DNA from: Blastococcus sp. Marseille-P5729
GTDB lineage: Bacteria > Actinomycetota > Actinomycetes > Mycobacteriales > Antricoccaceae
NCBI RefSeq assembly: GCF_900292035.1
Contig: NZ_OMPO01000002.1
Location: 1-64,000, forward strand
Direction of reading: 5' to 3'
Length of the DNA: 64,000 nt
Part shown: positions 9,122 to 19,393 of the stretch, piece after piece
How the letters are laid out: every line of letters starts with the position of its first letter
Position numbering within the stretch: the stretch's first letter is position 1
The notes under the pieces: model-generated
What the model was told of the DNA's origin: nothing
What the model saw: the letters and a program-made list of their open reading frames with translations, nothing else
Databases searched by the model: none
Translations under genes and position numbers: made by a program

Positions 9122-9627
9122 GAGCGCTCCTTCAGGAAGTCCGCCAGGCCGTCGGCGATCTCGTCGGCACCGCGGCCTGTGGTGTCCACCTCGATCGTGG
9201 ACACCTCGTCGTACAACGGCGTCCGCTGCTCGAGCAGGTGCTTGAGCGTGGCGCGCGGGTTCATCGCGAGCACGGGGCGCCCGTGACCGAGCCCGACGCG
9301 CGACACGGCGTCCGGCAGCGAGACCACCAGCCAGACCACCTCGTGCCCACGAAGAGCCGCTCGGGTGCGGGCATCGAGAACGGCGCCTCCACCGAGCGAC
9401 AGCACGCCGCCGTGGCTCTGCAGCGTCGCCGCGATGACCTGATGCTCCAGCTCCCGGAAGTGCGGCTCGCCGTCGTCGATGAAGATCTCGCTGATTGGCT
9501 TGCCGGCCGCGCGCTCGATCTCGTGGTCGGCGTCGACGAAGCCCACCCCGAGCCGCTCGGCGAGCAACTGCCCGACCGTGGTCTTGCCCGACCCGGGCGC
9601 GCCGACCAGCACCACGACCCGGCTCAC
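9118..9627 (-). CDS. aroK: Shikimate kinase
   Basis: The GTG at 9627 was chosen because it overlaps the aroC stop (GTGA 9624-9627) and gives the usual 169-residue product beginning [20 protein letters not shown] with the Walker A loop. Other family marks are [20 protein letters not shown] (shikimate-binding Asp), FRELE and the glycine loop [10 protein letters not shown]. It phosphorylates shikimate at the 3-hydroxyl. The longer upstream frame is a shadow of aroC. Confidence 0.96.
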   Translation of the reverse strand: MSRVVVLVGAPGSGKTTVGQLLAERLGVGFVDADHEIERAAGKPISEIFIDDGEPHFRELEHQVIAATLQSHGGVLSLGGGAVLDARTRAALRGHEVVWLVVSLPDAVSRVGLGHGRPVLAMNPRATLKHLLEQRTPLYDEVSTIEVDTTGRGADEIADGLADFLKERS

Positions 9628-10802
9628 GTGACCGCCATGGCGTCGACATAGGCCCGCAGGTTGCGGCGGGTCTCGTTCACACTGTCGCCGCCGAACTTCT
9701 CGATCAGCGCGTTCGCGAGCTCCAGCGCGACCATCGCCTCGGCGACCACGCCTGCGGCGGGGACGGCGCACACGTCGGAACGCTGGTTGATCGCCACCGC
9801 CTTCTCCCCCGAGGCGATGTCGACGGTGTCGAGGGCGCGCGGCACGGTGGAGATCGGCTTCATCGCCGCGCGCACCCGCAGGGTCTCGCCGTTGGTCATG
9901 CCCCCCTCGATGCCGCCGGCGCGGTTCGTCCGCCGGACGATGCTGCCGTCAGGCGCCTCGATCTCGTCATGGGCGGCGGAGCCTCGGCGCCGGGCGGTCT
10001 CGAACCCGTCGCCGACCTCGACGCCCTTGATCGCCTGGATGCCCATCAGGGCGGCCGCCAGGCGCGCATCCAGCCGCCGGTCCCAGTGCACATAGGAGCC
10101 CAGCCCGATCGGCAGCCCGGAGACGACGACCTCGACCACGCCGCCGATGGTGTCGCCCGCCTTGCGGGTGTCGTCGATCTCGGCGACCATCGCCTCGCTG
10201 GTCGCGGGGTCCAGGCACCGCGCCGGGCTCTCGTCGATGCGGGCCAGGTCGCCGGGCCCCGGCACCAGGCCGTCGGGGGCCTTCACCGTGCCGAGCTCCA
10301 CCACGTGGCTGATCACCTCGGCCCCGCACACCTCGCGCACGAACGACTTGGCGACCGTGCCGAGCGCGACCCGCGCGGCGGTCTCGCGGGCACTGGCCCG
10401 CTCGAGGACCGGGCGCGCGTCGTCGAAGCCGTACTTCTGGATCCCGGCGAGATCGGCGTGCCCGGGACGCGGCCGGGTCAGCGGGGCGTTGCGCGCCTGC
10501 GCCTCGAGGACGTCCTGCTCGACCGGGTCGGAGGCCATCACGGTCTCCCACTTGGGCCACTCGGTGTTGCCGACGTGGATGGCGACCGGTGACCCAAGGC
10601 TGACGCCGTGCCGGACGCCACCCGCGACGGTCACGGCGTCCTGCTCGAACTTCATGCGTGCGCCGCGCCCGTAACCGAGCCGGCGACGGGCGAGCTCGCC
10701 CTGGATGGCCTGGGTCGTGACGGGAACGCCGGCGGGCAGTCCCTCGATGATCGCCGTGAGCACCGGACCGTGTGATTCACCAGCAGTAAGCCAACGCAGC
10801 AT
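9624..10802 (-). CDS. aroC: Chorismate synthase
   Basis: The start is the ATG at 10802 ([21 protein letters not shown]), the invariant N-terminus of the family; the frame extends 12 codons upstream without similarity. The 392-residue protein carries the FMN-site signatures [41 protein letters not shown] and [10 protein letters not shown]-like sequence. It makes chorismate from EPSP using reduced FMN. It leads the overlapping aroC-aroK-aroB-aroQ set. A 70-bp gap separates it from the upstream prepilin-peptidase gene. Confidence 0.97.
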   Translation of the reverse strand: MLRWLTAGESHGPVLTAIIEGLPAGVPVTTQAIQGELARRRLGYGRGARMKFEQDAVTVAGGVRHGVSLGSPVAIHVGNTEWPKWETVMASDPVEQDVLEAQARNAPLTRPRPGHADLAGIQKYGFDDARPVLERASARETAARVALGTVAKSFVREVCGAEVISHVVELGTVKAPDGLVPGPGDLARIDESPARCLDPATSEAMVAEIDDTRKAGDTIGGVVEVVVSGLPIGLGSYVHWDRRLDARLAAALMGIQAIKGVEVGDGFETARRRGSAAHDEIEAPDGSIVRRTNRAGGIEGGMTNGETLRVRAAMKPISTVPRALDTVDIASGEKAVAINQRSDVCAVPAAGVVAEAMVALELANALIEKFGGDSVNETRRNLRAYVDAMAVT

Positions 10803-10872
10803 TGCTCGATTGTCCCACCTGCTGGGGGCTCGTCTCACTCGGGGAGCACGGGTCCAGAGTGTGGGAACCCGG

Positions 10873-11391
10873 TCAGCGCGGTGGAGCGCCGGCGAGCACC
10901 ACAGCGGCGTACACCAGCCACCAGGCGACGATCATCGGCGGCCCGAAGGCGATGTGCCGCTTGCGCCAGGGGACGCTCCGATCGGCCATCCGGTCGAACC
11001 GGGAGGCCAGCAGCAGCCACGCTGCGCTCGCCAGCGCCAGGGCCAGCAGCCAGACGACCAGCGTCTGCGGGTTCAGGTGGCCCAGCGCCAGCCCGATCAC
11101 CCCGAGCAGCTTGACGTCGCCGAGCCCGACCCCGCTGGGCGAGACCACCGCGAGCAGGTAGCCGGCCGCGGCCATCCCCGCCGCGGTGAGCACCATCGGC
11201 AGCCATCGCGACCGGCCCGGGCCGGCGATTCCGTCGACCACGGCTACCGCGATCAGGGCGAGTGCCGCTCCCCCCGTCAGACGGTTGGGCAGCCGATGCT
11301 CGCGGACGTCGGCGACGATGAGCGGGATGCCCACGGAGACAGCGATCGCGAGCATGACAAGGTCGGCGACCGGCAGGTTCAGCACCCTCAC
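10873..11391 (-). CDS. A24-family prepilin peptidase (short form)
   Basis: This small polytopic membrane protein of about 172 residues has the aspartyl-protease signatures of type IV prepilin peptidases: an Asp in [10 protein letters not shown] near residue 30 and the GxGD motif in [11 protein letters not shown]. The N-terminal methyltransferase domain of the full-length enzyme is absent, as usual for actinobacterial short forms. GTG at 11391 was chosen because it overlaps the aroE stop (GTGA); GTG at 11385 is an alternative. No pilin or secretion genes are in the window, so the substrate is unknown (Flp/Tad-type pilins elsewhere are plausible). Confidence 0.88.
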   Translation of the reverse strand: MRVLNLPVADLVMLAIAVSVGIPLIVADVREHRLPNRLTGGAALALIAVAVVDGIAGPGRSRWLPMVLTAAGMAAAGYLLAVVSPSGVGLGDVKLLGVIGLALGHLNPQTLVVWLLALALASAAWLLLASRFDRMADRSVPWRKRHIAFGPPMIVAWWLVYAAVVLAGAPPR

Positions 11392-12230
11392 CGCAGCGCG
11401 GCCCGCATGACCTCGACCGACGGACGGCGCCCGGTCATCAGCCGCACCTGCTCGACGGCCTGGTGCAGCAGCATCCACACCCCGCCGATCGCGGTGCCTC
11501 CCCCGGCCGCCACGGCATCCAGCAGCGCAGTCGATCCCCCGGCGTAGACGGCGTCGAGAACGAGCTGGTCACTGCGGAAGCGTGCGCCGGCGACCTGGTC
11601 GGCCACCCCGGGAGGCACGGTGCTGATCAGCACCTCGGCGCGCTCGGCGCACTCGACGATCGCGGACCACGAGCGCACTCGGACCACGACTTCGAGCTGC
11701 TCCCCCGCGGCCACGAGAGTGGACGCGCGGGCGGGGTTGCGCGCCACGACGTCCACCTCCTCGCAGCCGAGGGCCTGCAGCGCCGCCAGCGCCGCGGCCG
11801 CGGTGCCGCCCGCGCCGATCACCACCGCATGACGCCCGGCCGTTGCCCGCAGCCCGTGGTCGGCGTACGCGCCGATGATGCCGTCGACGTCGGTGTTGTA
11901 GGCGCTCCAGCCGGTGAGCTGCGCACCGTCGTACCGCGGGACGAGGGTGTTCGCGGCACCGAGGACGACCGCCCGCGGGTCGCGGTGGTCGGCCCGCGCG
12001 AGCGCCTCGGACTTCCCGGGCATCGTGACCGACAGGCCGCCGCACGGCAGGCCGTCCAAGCCCGTGACGGCGACCCGGTCGACGAACTCCGCGAGCGCGC
12101 CCGCCGGGACGTCGTGGCGGCCGTAGCGCCAGTCGAGGCCGAGCTCGGCGTACGCCGCCGTGTGCAGCGCCGGCGAGCGCGAGTGGTCGATCGGGGAGCC
12201 GATGACCGCGCAGGCCCGACGTGTGCTCAT
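11388..12230 (-). CDS. aroE: Shikimate dehydrogenase
   Basis: This 280-residue protein has the substrate-binding N-domain (GSPIDHSRSPALHTAAYAEL, SVTMPGKSEAL with the catalytic Lys) and the NADP-binding Rossmann loop VIGAGGTAAAAL. The C-terminal block GVWMLLHQAVEQVRLMTG matches the usual AroE ending. It reduces 3-dehydroshikimate with NADPH. It sits between mltG (7 bp away) and the prepilin peptidase (overlap), the common actinobacterial order. Confidence 0.95.
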   Translation of the reverse strand: MSTRRACAVIGSPIDHSRSPALHTAAYAELGLDWRYGRHDVPAGALAEFVDRVAVTGLDGLPCGGLSVTMPGKSEALARADHRDPRAVVLGAANTLVPRYDGAQLTGWSAYNTDVDGIIGAYADHGLRATAGRHAVVIGAGGTAAAALAALQALGCEEVDVVARNPARASTLVAAGEQLEVVVRVRSWSAIVECAERAEVLISTVPPGVADQVAGARFRSDQLVLDAVYAGGSTALLDAVAAGGGTAIGGVWMLLHQAVEQVRLMTGRRPSVEVMRAALR

Positions 12231-12237
12231 GGCCGGC

Positions 12238-13419
12238 TCAGCACCAGCCGTTCTTCTGGCACTCGGCCTTGGCCGCGAGGAACTCCTCGTCGGTCGTCAC
12301 GAACGCGTGGTGGCCGTCGGCCGAGTTCACGACGTAGTAGATCCAGGTTCCGTCGGTCGGGTTCAGTGCGGCCTGCAGCGACTTGTCGCTGACGCTGGCG
12401 ATCGGCGTCGGGGTCAGCCCGGGCAGCACGCGCAGGTTGTACGGGTTGCTCTGGTCCTGCAGGTCGGCGGTGGTGAGCTCGTTGCCAGGCTTGCCGGCGC
12501 CGTAGGACGTGGCGGCGTCGATCTGTAGCGGCATCGGCTTGGCCAGCCGGTTGTAGATGACCTGGGCGACCTTGCCGCGCTCGTCGTCGTGCTTGACCTC
12601 GCGTTCGATGAGCGAGGCGATGATGAGCACGTTGTACGGCGACTGGCCGACCGCGGCCGCCTTCTGCTCGAGGCCGGTCTGGGTGGCGACGGCGGTGAAC
12701 TGCGAGACCAGCGCCTGGATCATCTGCATCGGGGTGGTCTCGGGGTCGAAGTCGTAGGTGCCCGGGTGCAGGAAGCCCTCCAGGTTGGGGATGTCTGCCG
12801 GTGCCCACGCCGGCAGGCCCAGGTTGGCGCGGTCGGCGAGGGCCGCCTCCAGCTGCTCGACCGGCGCGCCGGTGGCCTCCGACAGCCGGGTGAGTATCTG
12901 TTCCACGGTGAGGCCTTCTGGCAGCGTCACCTTGAAGGTCTGGATCGAGGAGGGGTCGAGCATCGCCTCGAGCGCGATGCTGGCCTTCATCTCCTTGCGC
13001 AGCGAGTACAGCCCCGGCTGGATCGACTTCGACTGCTCGTTCTCCTGGGCCGCGTCGGTGAACGCCCGCGCCGACTTCACCACGCCCGCTTCCTCGAGCG
13101 TGACGGCGATGTCGGAGATGGTGTCGCCCTGCGACACGCGCACCGCGACGTTCTCGGTTCCCGAGCCGGTGTAGTCGGGCACCTCGCCAAAGCCCGAAAA
13201 GAGGTCACGGGCGAACAGCACCGCGCCGACGCCGATCCCGACCGCGACCAGCGCGGCGAGGATCGGCACGAGGCGACTGCGCTTGCGCCGCCGACGGCGT
13301 CGGGACGGTCGCTCCTGCTCGTCGATGTCGTCGCGGATCAGGGCGCCGAGGTCGTCGACCTCCGACCCGTGCTTGTCGTCATGCACAGTCCGTTCGTCTC
13401 GCGCCACGAGCTGGCTCAC
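12238..13419 (-). CDS. mltG: Endolytic murein transglycosylase MltG (YceG-like)
   Basis: This 393-residue protein has a basic cytoplasmic N-terminus (RPSRRRRRRKRSRL), one transmembrane segment (about 50-70), a LysM-like region (VRVSQGDTISDIAVTLEEAG) and a YceG domain. The catalytic glutamate lies in SLIEREVKHDDERGKVAQV, followed by YNRL and the IDAATSYG block. It cuts nascent glycan strands at the outer face of the membrane and influences strand length. Its place between ruvX and aroE is conserved. It ends in a Cys within ECQKNGWC. Confidence 0.94.
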   Translation of the reverse strand: MSQLVARDERTVHDDKHGSEVDDLGALIRDDIDEQERPSRRRRRRKRSRLVPILAALVAVGIGVGAVLFARDLFSGFGEVPDYTGSGTENVAVRVSQGDTISDIAVTLEEAGVVKSARAFTDAAQENEQSKSIQPGLYSLRKEMKASIALEAMLDPSSIQTFKVTLPEGLTVEQILTRLSEATGAPVEQLEAALADRANLGLPAWAPADIPNLEGFLHPGTYDFDPETTPMQMIQALVSQFTAVATQTGLEQKAAAVGQSPYNVLIIASLIEREVKHDDERGKVAQVIYNRLAKPMPLQIDAATSYGAGKPGNELTTADLQDQSNPYNLRVLPGLTPTPIASVSDKSLQAALNPTDGTWIYYVVNSADGHHAFVTTDEEFLAAKAECQKNGWC

Positions 13420-13500
13420 CGCACCTTCGGTCGTGTCTATCGGCCCGGGGGCTGTGGCCGGTGGTCAAGCCTAGCAATCCAGCCCCCGGCGGTGGTGGAC

Positions 13501-13944
13501 TCAGCGGCGTCGGGCATCTAGGAAGGCCTGCAGGATCACGGCGGCTGCGGTTTGATCGATGACCGGGCGCTGCGCTCGCGCGCTCAACCCTGCCTCGCGC
13601 AGCGCACTCGCCGCGCTGACCGTGGTGAACCGCTCGTCGAGGCGGGTCACCGGCACCGGGGCGATGGCGGCTGCGACCTGCTCGGCGTAGGTGTCAGCGA
13701 CCGCCGCCGCCCGCCCGGCGTCCCCGGAGAGGCTGGTGGGGCGCCCGATCACGACCTCGACGACCTCGTACTCCTCCACGAGCCGCGCCAGCTCACGCAG
13801 GTCGGTGCCGTGCTTCTTGTCGCGGCGCAGCGTGCTCAGTCCGGTGGCCACCAGCCCATCGGGGTCGCACACCGCGACCCCGACGCGAGCCGCCCCGGGG
13901 TCGATCCCGAGCCGGCGCCCGCGCGCCAACGGGGGCTCGCTCAC
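13501..13944 (-). CDS. ruvX: Putative pre-16S rRNA nuclease / RuvX (YqgF)
   Basis: This 147-residue RNase-H-fold protein shows the three acidic patches of the YqgF family: [28 protein letters not shown] with the following helix, and DERFTTVSA plus [15 protein letters not shown]. Family members act in 16S rRNA 5'-end maturation and were earlier proposed as Holliday junction resolvases. The start overlaps the alaS stop (13941-13944), which couples it to alaS. Confidence 0.94.
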   Translation of the reverse strand: MSEPPLARGRRLGIDPGAARVGVAVCDPDGLVATGLSTLRRDKKHGTDLRELARLVEEYEVVEVVIGRPTSLSGDAGRAAAVADTYAEQVAAAIAPVPVTRLDERFTTVSAASALREAGLSARAQRPVIDQTAAAVILQAFLDARRR

Positions 13945-16637
13945 GCCGATCCGGTGACCTTCTGGCCGACATAGTGCTCGGCGGCGACCAGCCCGGCTGC
14001 CGCGCCCGAGGCGTCGGTGCCGCCGCCCTGTGCGACGTCGTCCTTACCGCCGCCGCGGCCACCCATGGGCTCGGCGAGCACCTTGATGATGTCGCCGGCC
14101 GCGAGCTTCCACTCGCGCGCCTTCTCGTTGGTGGCGACGATGAACGAGGCGCCCTTGTCGCTGGTCGAGGTGGCGGCGACGACGACGGGCCGGTCGGCCG
14201 GGATCCGGCCGCGGACGTCGAGGGCCAGGGCCCGCAGGTCGCCCCCGCTGAGGCCAGGCGGCGCCTCGACGCCCACGAAGGACACGCCGAAGACGTCCTT
14301 GGCGCCCCTGGCCAGCTCGCCGGCGTTGCCGAGTACCGCCTCCGACCTCAACCGGGCGATTTCCTTCTCGGCCGCCTTGAGCCGCTCGAGGATGGTGCCG
14401 ATCCGCTCGGGGAGCTCCTCCCGCGGGGCCTTGAAGCTCTCGGCCAGCTGGCTGACCATCGTGTGCTCCTTGGCCAGGTACTGGTAGGCATCGAGCCCGA
14501 CCAGGGCCTCGACGCGGCGTACGCCGGAGCCGATGGATGCCTCGGAGAGGATCTTGACCATGCCGAGCTGGCCGGCGCGTGCGGCGTGCGTGCCGCCGCA
14601 CAGCTCGCGCGAGTACGCGCCGCCGATCTCGACCACCCGCACGACGTCGCCGTACTTCTCCCCGAACAGCGCCATCGCGCCCATCTTGCGGGCCTCGTCG
14701 AGGGAGGTGAGGAAGGCACCGACCTCGAGGTCGTCCATGAGCATCGAGTTGACCTCGTGCTCGATCGCGGCCAGCGAGGATTCCGACACGGCCGAGGGGG
14801 TCTTGAAGTCGAACCGCAGCCGGCCCGGGGCGTTCAGCGACCCGGCCTGGGTGGCCGATTCGCCGAGCTCGCCGCGCAGTGCGCGGTGGATCAGGTGGGT
14901 CGCGGTGTGTGCGCGGGAGACCGCGCGGCGGCGCGCGACGTCGACGATCGCGTGGGCATCCGAGCCGGCCCGGATCTCGCCGTCGACGACCCGCCCGCGG
15001 TGGACGATGAGCCCGCCGAGCGGCTTCTGGACGTCGGTGATCTCGATCTGCCCGCCATCGACCTCGATGACGCCGTGGTCGGGCTGCTGCCCGCCGCCCT
15101 CGGCGTAGAACGGCGTGCCGTCGAGCACGATCTCGACCTCGTCGCCCTGGGTGGCCAGGTCGGCCTCCCGACCGCCCCGGATGAGCCCGGCGATCCGCGA
15201 CTCCCGTGCCACCTGCGCGTAGCCGCTGAAGTCGGTGTCGCCCAGGGTGTCCAGGAGCTTGCGGTAGGCCGACTGGTCGACGGTGCCGAGCTTGCGGCCG
15301 GCGGCGTCCGCCTTGGCGCGCTCGCGCTGCTGGCCCATGAGCTCCCGGAAGCCGGTCTCGTCGACCTCCAGGCCCTGCTCGGCCGCCATCTCCAGGGTCA
15401 GGTCGATCGGGAACCCGTAGGTGTCGTGCAAGGTGAAGGCCTGCTCGCCGCTGATGCTGCCCGAGCCGGTGCGCTTGGCCTCGCTCACCGCCGTGTCGAG
15501 GATCGTGGTGCCCTGGCGCAGCGTGGAGGCGAACTGCTCCTCCTCGGCGTAGGCGTAGTTGGCGATCCGCTGGTAGTCCCGCTCGACCTCGGGGTAGCTG
15601 AGCTTCATGCAGTCGCGGGCGGTCGCGAACAGCTCCGGGAAGGCGGCGTCGTGGTAGCCCAGCAGCCGCATCGAGCGGACGGTTCGGCGCAGCATCCGGC
15701 GCAGCACGTAGCCGCGCCCGTCGTTGGTCGGGGTGACTCCATCGGCCATCAGCATCAGGCCGGTCCGCACGTGGTCGGCGACGACCCGCATCCGGACGTC
15801 GTCCTCATGGGCGGCGCCGTACCGCTTGCCGGCCAGCTCCGCGGCCTTGTCGAGGATCGGGTAGACCTCGTCGATCTCGTACAGGTTGTCCACGCCCTGC
15901 AGCAGCGCGGCCAACCGCTCGAGGCCGAGGCCGGTGTCGATGTTCTTCTTCGGCAGCGGGCCGAGAATCGGGAAGTCGTCGTACCCCTTGCCGGCACCGG
16001 ACTCCGCAGCGCCGCGGATGGACTCCATGAAGACCAGGTTCCAGACCTCCATGAAGCGCTCGCCGTCGACCGCTGGACCGCCCTCCGGCCCGTAGTCCGC
16101 GCCGCGGTCGTAGGAGATCTCCGAGCAGGGACCGCACGGGCCGGGAACGCCCATGTGCCAGAAGTTGTCGGCCTTGCCCAGCCGCTGGATCCGCTCCTCG
16201 GGGACGCCGACGACGTTCTTCCAGATGTCGTGCGCCTCGTCGTCGTCGGTGTAGACGGTGATCCACAGGCGGTCCGCGTCGAGGCCGTAGCCGCCCTCGC
16301 TCTGTGAGCGAGTCATCAGGTCCCAGGCGTACTTCGAGGCGCCTTCCTTGAAGTAGTCGCCGAAGGAGAAGTTGCCGCACATCTGGAAGAAGGAGCCATG
16401 CCGGCTGGTCTTGCCGACCTCCTCGATGTCGAGGGTGCGCACGCACTTCTGCACACTGGTCGCGCGGTCCCACGGCGGGCTCTGCTCGCCGAGGAAGTAG
16501 GGCTTGAACGGCACCATGCCGGCGTTGACCAGCAGCAGGGTCGGGTCGTCGCTGATCAGGCTGGCGCTGGGCACCACGGTGTGCCCGTTGTCCTCGAAGT
16601 ACTTCAGGAATCGAGAACGAATCTCGGAGGTCTGCAT
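13941..16637 (-). CDS. alaS: Alanyl-tRNA synthetase
   Basis: This 898-residue protein starts [20 protein letters not shown] as AlaRS does. It has the class II catalytic domain ([32 protein letters not shown]), the tRNA-recognition domain, the editing domain with metal ligands HTATH and CGGTH, and the C-terminal C-Ala region ending in [14 protein letters not shown]. It charges tRNA-Ala and clears mischarged Ser or Gly. DUF6167 and DUF948 genes lie 7 bp and 263 bp upstream and ruvX overlaps downstream, a conserved actinobacterial cluster. Confidence 0.98.
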   Translation of the reverse strand: MQTSEIRSRFLKYFEDNGHTVVPSASLISDDPTLLLVNAGMVPFKPYFLGEQSPPWDRATSVQKCVRTLDIEEVGKTSRHGSFFQMCGNFSFGDYFKEGASKYAWDLMTRSQSEGGYGLDADRLWITVYTDDDEAHDIWKNVVGVPEERIQRLGKADNFWHMGVPGPCGPCSEISYDRGADYGPEGGPAVDGERFMEVWNLVFMESIRGAAESGAGKGYDDFPILGPLPKKNIDTGLGLERLAALLQGVDNLYEIDEVYPILDKAAELAGKRYGAAHEDDVRMRVVADHVRTGLMLMADGVTPTNDGRGYVLRRMLRRTVRSMRLLGYHDAAFPELFATARDCMKLSYPEVERDYQRIANYAYAEEEQFASTLRQGTTILDTAVSEAKRTGSGSISGEQAFTLHDTYGFPIDLTLEMAAEQGLEVDETGFRELMGQQRERAKADAAGRKLGTVDQSAYRKLLDTLGDTDFSGYAQVARESRIAGLIRGGREADLATQGDEVEIVLDGTPFYAEGGGQQPDHGVIEVDGGQIEITDVQKPLGGLIVHRGRVVDGEIRAGSDAHAIVDVARRRAVSRAHTATHLIHRALRGELGESATQAGSLNAPGRLRFDFKTPSAVSESSLAAIEHEVNSMLMDDLEVGAFLTSLDEARKMGAMALFGEKYGDVVRVVEIGGAYSRELCGGTHAARAGQLGMVKILSEASIGSGVRRVEALVGLDAYQYLAKEHTMVSQLAESFKAPREELPERIGTILERLKAAEKEIARLRSEAVLGNAGELARGAKDVFGVSFVGVEAPPGLSGGDLRALALDVRGRIPADRPVVVAATSTSDKGASFIVATNEKAREWKLAAGDIIKVLAEPMGGRGGGKDDVAQGGGTDASGAAAGLVAAEHYVGQKVTGSA

Positions 16638-16643
16638 CTGCGC

Positions 16644-16895
16644 TTAGATTTCCTTGGTTGATGGCTCAGGGCCGGCGTCGAGCCCGACCCCTTCGCGGAG
16701 CTCGTGCTCGCGCTGGCGCATCGCGGTCCGTACGTCGGCGAAGAACAGCCGCGCCTGGTCGGCGAGGTTGGCCGCGCCGCGGCCGGTGCGCTCGGCGAGG
16801 GCATTGGGTTTGACGGCGTCCGCGGCCGCCGACAGCTTGCGGACGACGAGGACGCCGATGGTGATGCCCATGGAGAGCCAGAAGATGCGTCGCAT
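16644..16895 (-). CDS. DUF6167-like small membrane protein
   Basis: This 83-residue protein has one N-terminal membrane segment (MRRIFWLSMGITIGVLVVRK) and then an amphipathic, charged helix (TRGRGAANLADQARLFFADVRTAM-like). I recognise it as the small protein usually encoded just upstream of alaS in actinobacteria. Function unknown. It is 6 bp from alaS and 4 bp from the DUF948 gene, so it is cotranscribed with both. Confidence 0.8.
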   Translation of the reverse strand: MRRIFWLSMGITIGVLVVRKLSAAADAVKPNALAERTGRGAANLADQARLFFADVRTAMRQREHELREGVGLDAGPEPSTKEI

Positions 16896-16899
16896 GGCG

Positions 16900-17256
16900 C
16901 TACCGTCCCGATCGCTTCGCGGCGGCCTTGCGCACGCCGTAGGTGAACGAGGCGACCTTCACCAGCGGGCTGCCGATGGTGCTGGAGACCAGCGAGGTCA
17001 GCGCGGCGGCGTTCTGCGAGACGTTCTCAGCGTTGGCGGCGATGCCGTCGACCCGCTCGAGGTTTGAGTTGACGTGCCGCACGGTGTCGACGGCGTTGGT
17101 CAGCAGCGGGGTGGCCTGGTCGGTGGCCTTGCGGACGGCGAGGGTGGTCTCGTCGAGCGTGCGACCCAGCTTCAGGATCGGGACGGCCAGCAGCAGGACC
17201 AGCAGCAGAAAAGCCCCCGCCGCGATCAGGGCCGCGATCTCGGTACCGGACATCAC
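16900..17256 (-). CDS. DUF948-like membrane protein
   Basis: This 118-residue protein has a single N-terminal hydrophobic segment (IAALIAAGAFLLLVLLLAVP) and a long helical region with coiled-coil character (RTLDETTLAVRKATDQATPLL, NSNLERVDGIAANAENVS), ending in a basic tail. The layout fits DUF948. No biochemical role is established. It is the first gene of the run DUF948-DUF6167-alaS-ruvX-mltG; AAGGAGT directly upstream of the ATG is a good ribosome binding site. Confidence 0.82.
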   Translation of the reverse strand: MMSGTEIAALIAAGAFLLLVLLLAVPILKLGRTLDETTLAVRKATDQATPLLTNAVDTVRHVNSNLERVDGIAANAENVSQNAAALTSLVSSTIGSPLVKVASFTYGVRKAAAKRSGR

Positions 17257-17332
17257 ACACTCCTTCTTCTTCTCGTCTCGTGTCGCCTGGACACCAGCGT
17301 CCCACCCTACCGCGCTTGCCTAAGCTCCATGG

Positions 17333-18189
17333 ATGGACATCTCATGCGCCTTCGCGACCAGCCTGCAGACCCCCGAGCACATCCGGATCGCGGAGTCCCT
17401 GGGCTACCAGCGGGCCTGGGCTTACGACTCCCCCGCGCTGTATCCCGACGTGTGGGCGATGCTCTACCAGGCGGCGGAGCGGACCGAGCGGATCGGGATC
17501 GGTCCGGGCGTGCTCGTGCCCAGCCTGCGGCACCCGATGACGAATGCCGCCGCCATCGCCGGCGGGCACTGCTGGCCGGCGAGGTCACCGAGTGGGACGG
17601 CGCACCGATCAAGATGCTGCACGGTGAGGGTTTCGGTGCCCCGCGACCGATCGACGTCCCGATCCTGATCGGCGCCAACGGCCCGCTGGGCACCAAGGTC
17701 GCGAAGTCGGTGGGCGATGGCATCTTCGCGGCCGCCGTACCCAATCCCGAGGCCGACGGATGGCACGCCCTGCTCGCGTACGGCACGGTGCTGGACGACG
17801 GTGAGGACCCGGCATCGAAGCGCGTCATGGACGCCGCGGGACATGCGATCGCGGTGCGCTTCCACGCGATGTACGAGCGGGCGGGAGCCGAGGGCGTACG
17901 GCGCTACCCCGGCGGCGAGGCCTGGCTGGCGAGCGTGGAGTCCTCGCCCGAGCGCGAGCGGCACCTCGCGGTCCACGAAGGGCACATGGCGGCGGTCAAC
18001 GAGCACGACCGGCATGCGCTCGCCGCCGCCACAGCGATCATCAGGAGGCTCACGCTCACCGGCTCGGCCGCCGAGGTACGCGACCGGGTCGCGGCGTACG
18101 CCGAGCGGGGCGTCACCGAGATCGCCTACCAGCCCGCGGGCCGGGACATCCCGCGCGAGCTGGAGGCCTTCATTACCGCGGTGACCTGA
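17333..18189 (+). pseudogene. Luciferase-like (LLM class) monooxygenase, broken by an internal deletion
   Basis: The ATG at 17333 opens a frame encoding MDISCAFATSLQTPEHIRIA through VLVPSLRHPMTNAAAIA, a normal LLM-class N-terminus. At about 17557-17570 the homology jumps to another frame, which continues ALLAGEVTEWDGAPIKMLHG to the stop at 18189. In intact relatives roughly 45 residues separate these two blocks (recalled, not aligned here). So about 130-150 bp appear to be missing, with a change of frame. The heptamer GCCGGCG occurs on both sides (17558-17564, 17575-17581). Intact members use F420 or FMN; this copy should make no complete enzyme. Confidence 0.8.
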
Positions 18190-18226
18190 CGGCCGCGGGC
18201 TCGCTGGACAATGGCAGACTCGCCGG

Positions 18227-19357
18227 GTGCAGGTCTTCGTCACGATCGTCTTCGTCGTCATCATCGGCATGCACTACGTGATCTACCGGCGACTGGCAGT
18301 GGCCCCGCGATGGCCGCGTCGGGTTCGGACGGCCATCGGGGCCGGCATGGTGCTGCTCGTGATCCTGCTACTGAGCTCCTGGCGATCCTTGTGGGCTCCG
18401 GTACTCAGCCCGGACGCCGCCCGCCCCCTCGCCTGGGTCGGGATGAGCTGGCTGGCCTTCGGGCTGTACCTGTCCCTCGGCCTCCTGGTCGTGGCGATCG
18501 TCGCGGGGGTGCTGGCGCTGCGCGGCAGTGATCCGCTGACTCGCGTGCGGGTGAACCGGGCCGGCTCGCTGGCCGCGCTCGCGGGCGCCGCGGCAACGAC
18601 CGTCTGGGGACTGGTCTCCGCGGCGAATCCCGAGGTCACGAGGTGGACGGTCGAGGCCGAGCAGCTGCCGGAGCAGTTCGACGGCACCACGATCGTGCTG
18701 CTGAGCGACCTGCATATCGGTGCCGTGAACTCCGACCGGCTCACGCGCGAGCTCGTCGATGCCGCGAACGCCGCCGAGCCCGACATCGTCGTCCTCGCCG
18801 GCGACCTGGTCGAGGGCTCACCAAACCGGTACGGCTACCAGCTCGCGCCACTCGCCGACCTGGAGGCCGAGCTCGGGGTGTACGCCGTGACCGGCAACCA
18901 CGAGTTCATCAGCGGAGAGCCGCAGGCCTGGATCGACATCTGGCAGGAGCTCGGGATCACCGTGCTGCAGAACGAGTCGGCCACCATCGAGCAGGACGGC
19001 GCCGTGCTGCATATCGCCGGCGTCCACGACGCGATGGGCGAGGGCGAGTGGCTGGCCGATCCGCAGGCGGCGCTCGACGGGCTCCCGGCCGGCGACTTCA
19101 CCCTGTACGTGGCTCATCAACCCAGCCAGGCCGAGGACGCCCAGGGGCTCGGCATCGACCTGCAGCTGTCCGGTCACACGCACGGCGGTCAGCTGTGGCC
19201 GATGCACTACGCCGTGCTGGCCTCTCAGCCGATGCTCAGCGGGCGCGCGATGGTCGGTGACGTCGACGTGCTCACCTCGCGCGGCGCCGCCGCGTGGGGC
19301 CCGCCGGTCAGGGTGGGCGCGCCTCCGGAGATCCCGGTCATCACACTGACCCGTTGA
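18227..19357 (+). CDS. Membrane-anchored metallophosphoesterase (YkuE-like)
   Basis: This 376-residue protein has about four N-terminal membrane segments (to ~residue 135) followed by a calcineurin-like phosphoesterase domain. The metal-site motifs appear in order: LLSDLHIGA, VLAGDLVEG, VTGNHEF, VAHQP and LSGHTHGGQ. The domain probably faces outside; the substrate is unknown. It starts at GTG 18227, 38 bp after the decayed monooxygenase gene. It converges on rarA. Confidence 0.9.
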   Translation: MQVFVTIVFVVIIGMHYVIYRRLAVAPRWPRRVRTAIGAGMVLLVILLLSSWRSLWAPVLSPDAARPLAWVGMSWLAFGLYLSLGLLVVAIVAGVLALRGSDPLTRVRVNRAGSLAALAGAAATTVWGLVSAANPEVTRWTVEAEQLPEQFDGTTIVLLSDLHIGAVNSDRLTRELVDAANAAEPDIVVLAGDLVEGSPNRYGYQLAPLADLEAELGVYAVTGNHEFISGEPQAWIDIWQELGITVLQNESATIEQDGAVLHIAGVHDAMGEGEWLADPQAALDGLPAGDFTLYVAHQPSQAEDAQGLGIDLQLSGHTHGGQLWPMHYAVLASQPMLSGRAMVGDVDVLTSRGAAAWGPPVRVGAPPEIPVITLTR

Positions 19358-19393
19358 CCTGCTGACCCGCCGTCGTAGATCGAGAGCCGGCGG

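Noticed and set aside
8039-9649. 536-codon version of aroB
   Set aside because: The N-terminal 176 codons are aroK read in the wrong frame; the family start is the ATG at 9121 in an ATGA overlap.
13974-16307. 777-codon open frame on the plus strand
   Set aside because: It is antisense to alaS over its whole length, has shadow composition (Ala, Gly, Arg, Val, Leu) and no family features. Long antisense frames are expected at this GC content.
16638-17260. Possible T-box or other leader upstream of alaS and the other tRNA synthetase genes
   Set aside because: alaS is preceded by two tightly packed genes, and no specifier stem or T-box core was seen upstream of alaS, thrS, aspS or hisS.
17540-17600. 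Programmed frameshift in the luciferase-like gene
   Set aside because: A frameshift alone would not restore the roughly 45 residues missing from the core; a deletion explains both the gap and the frame change.
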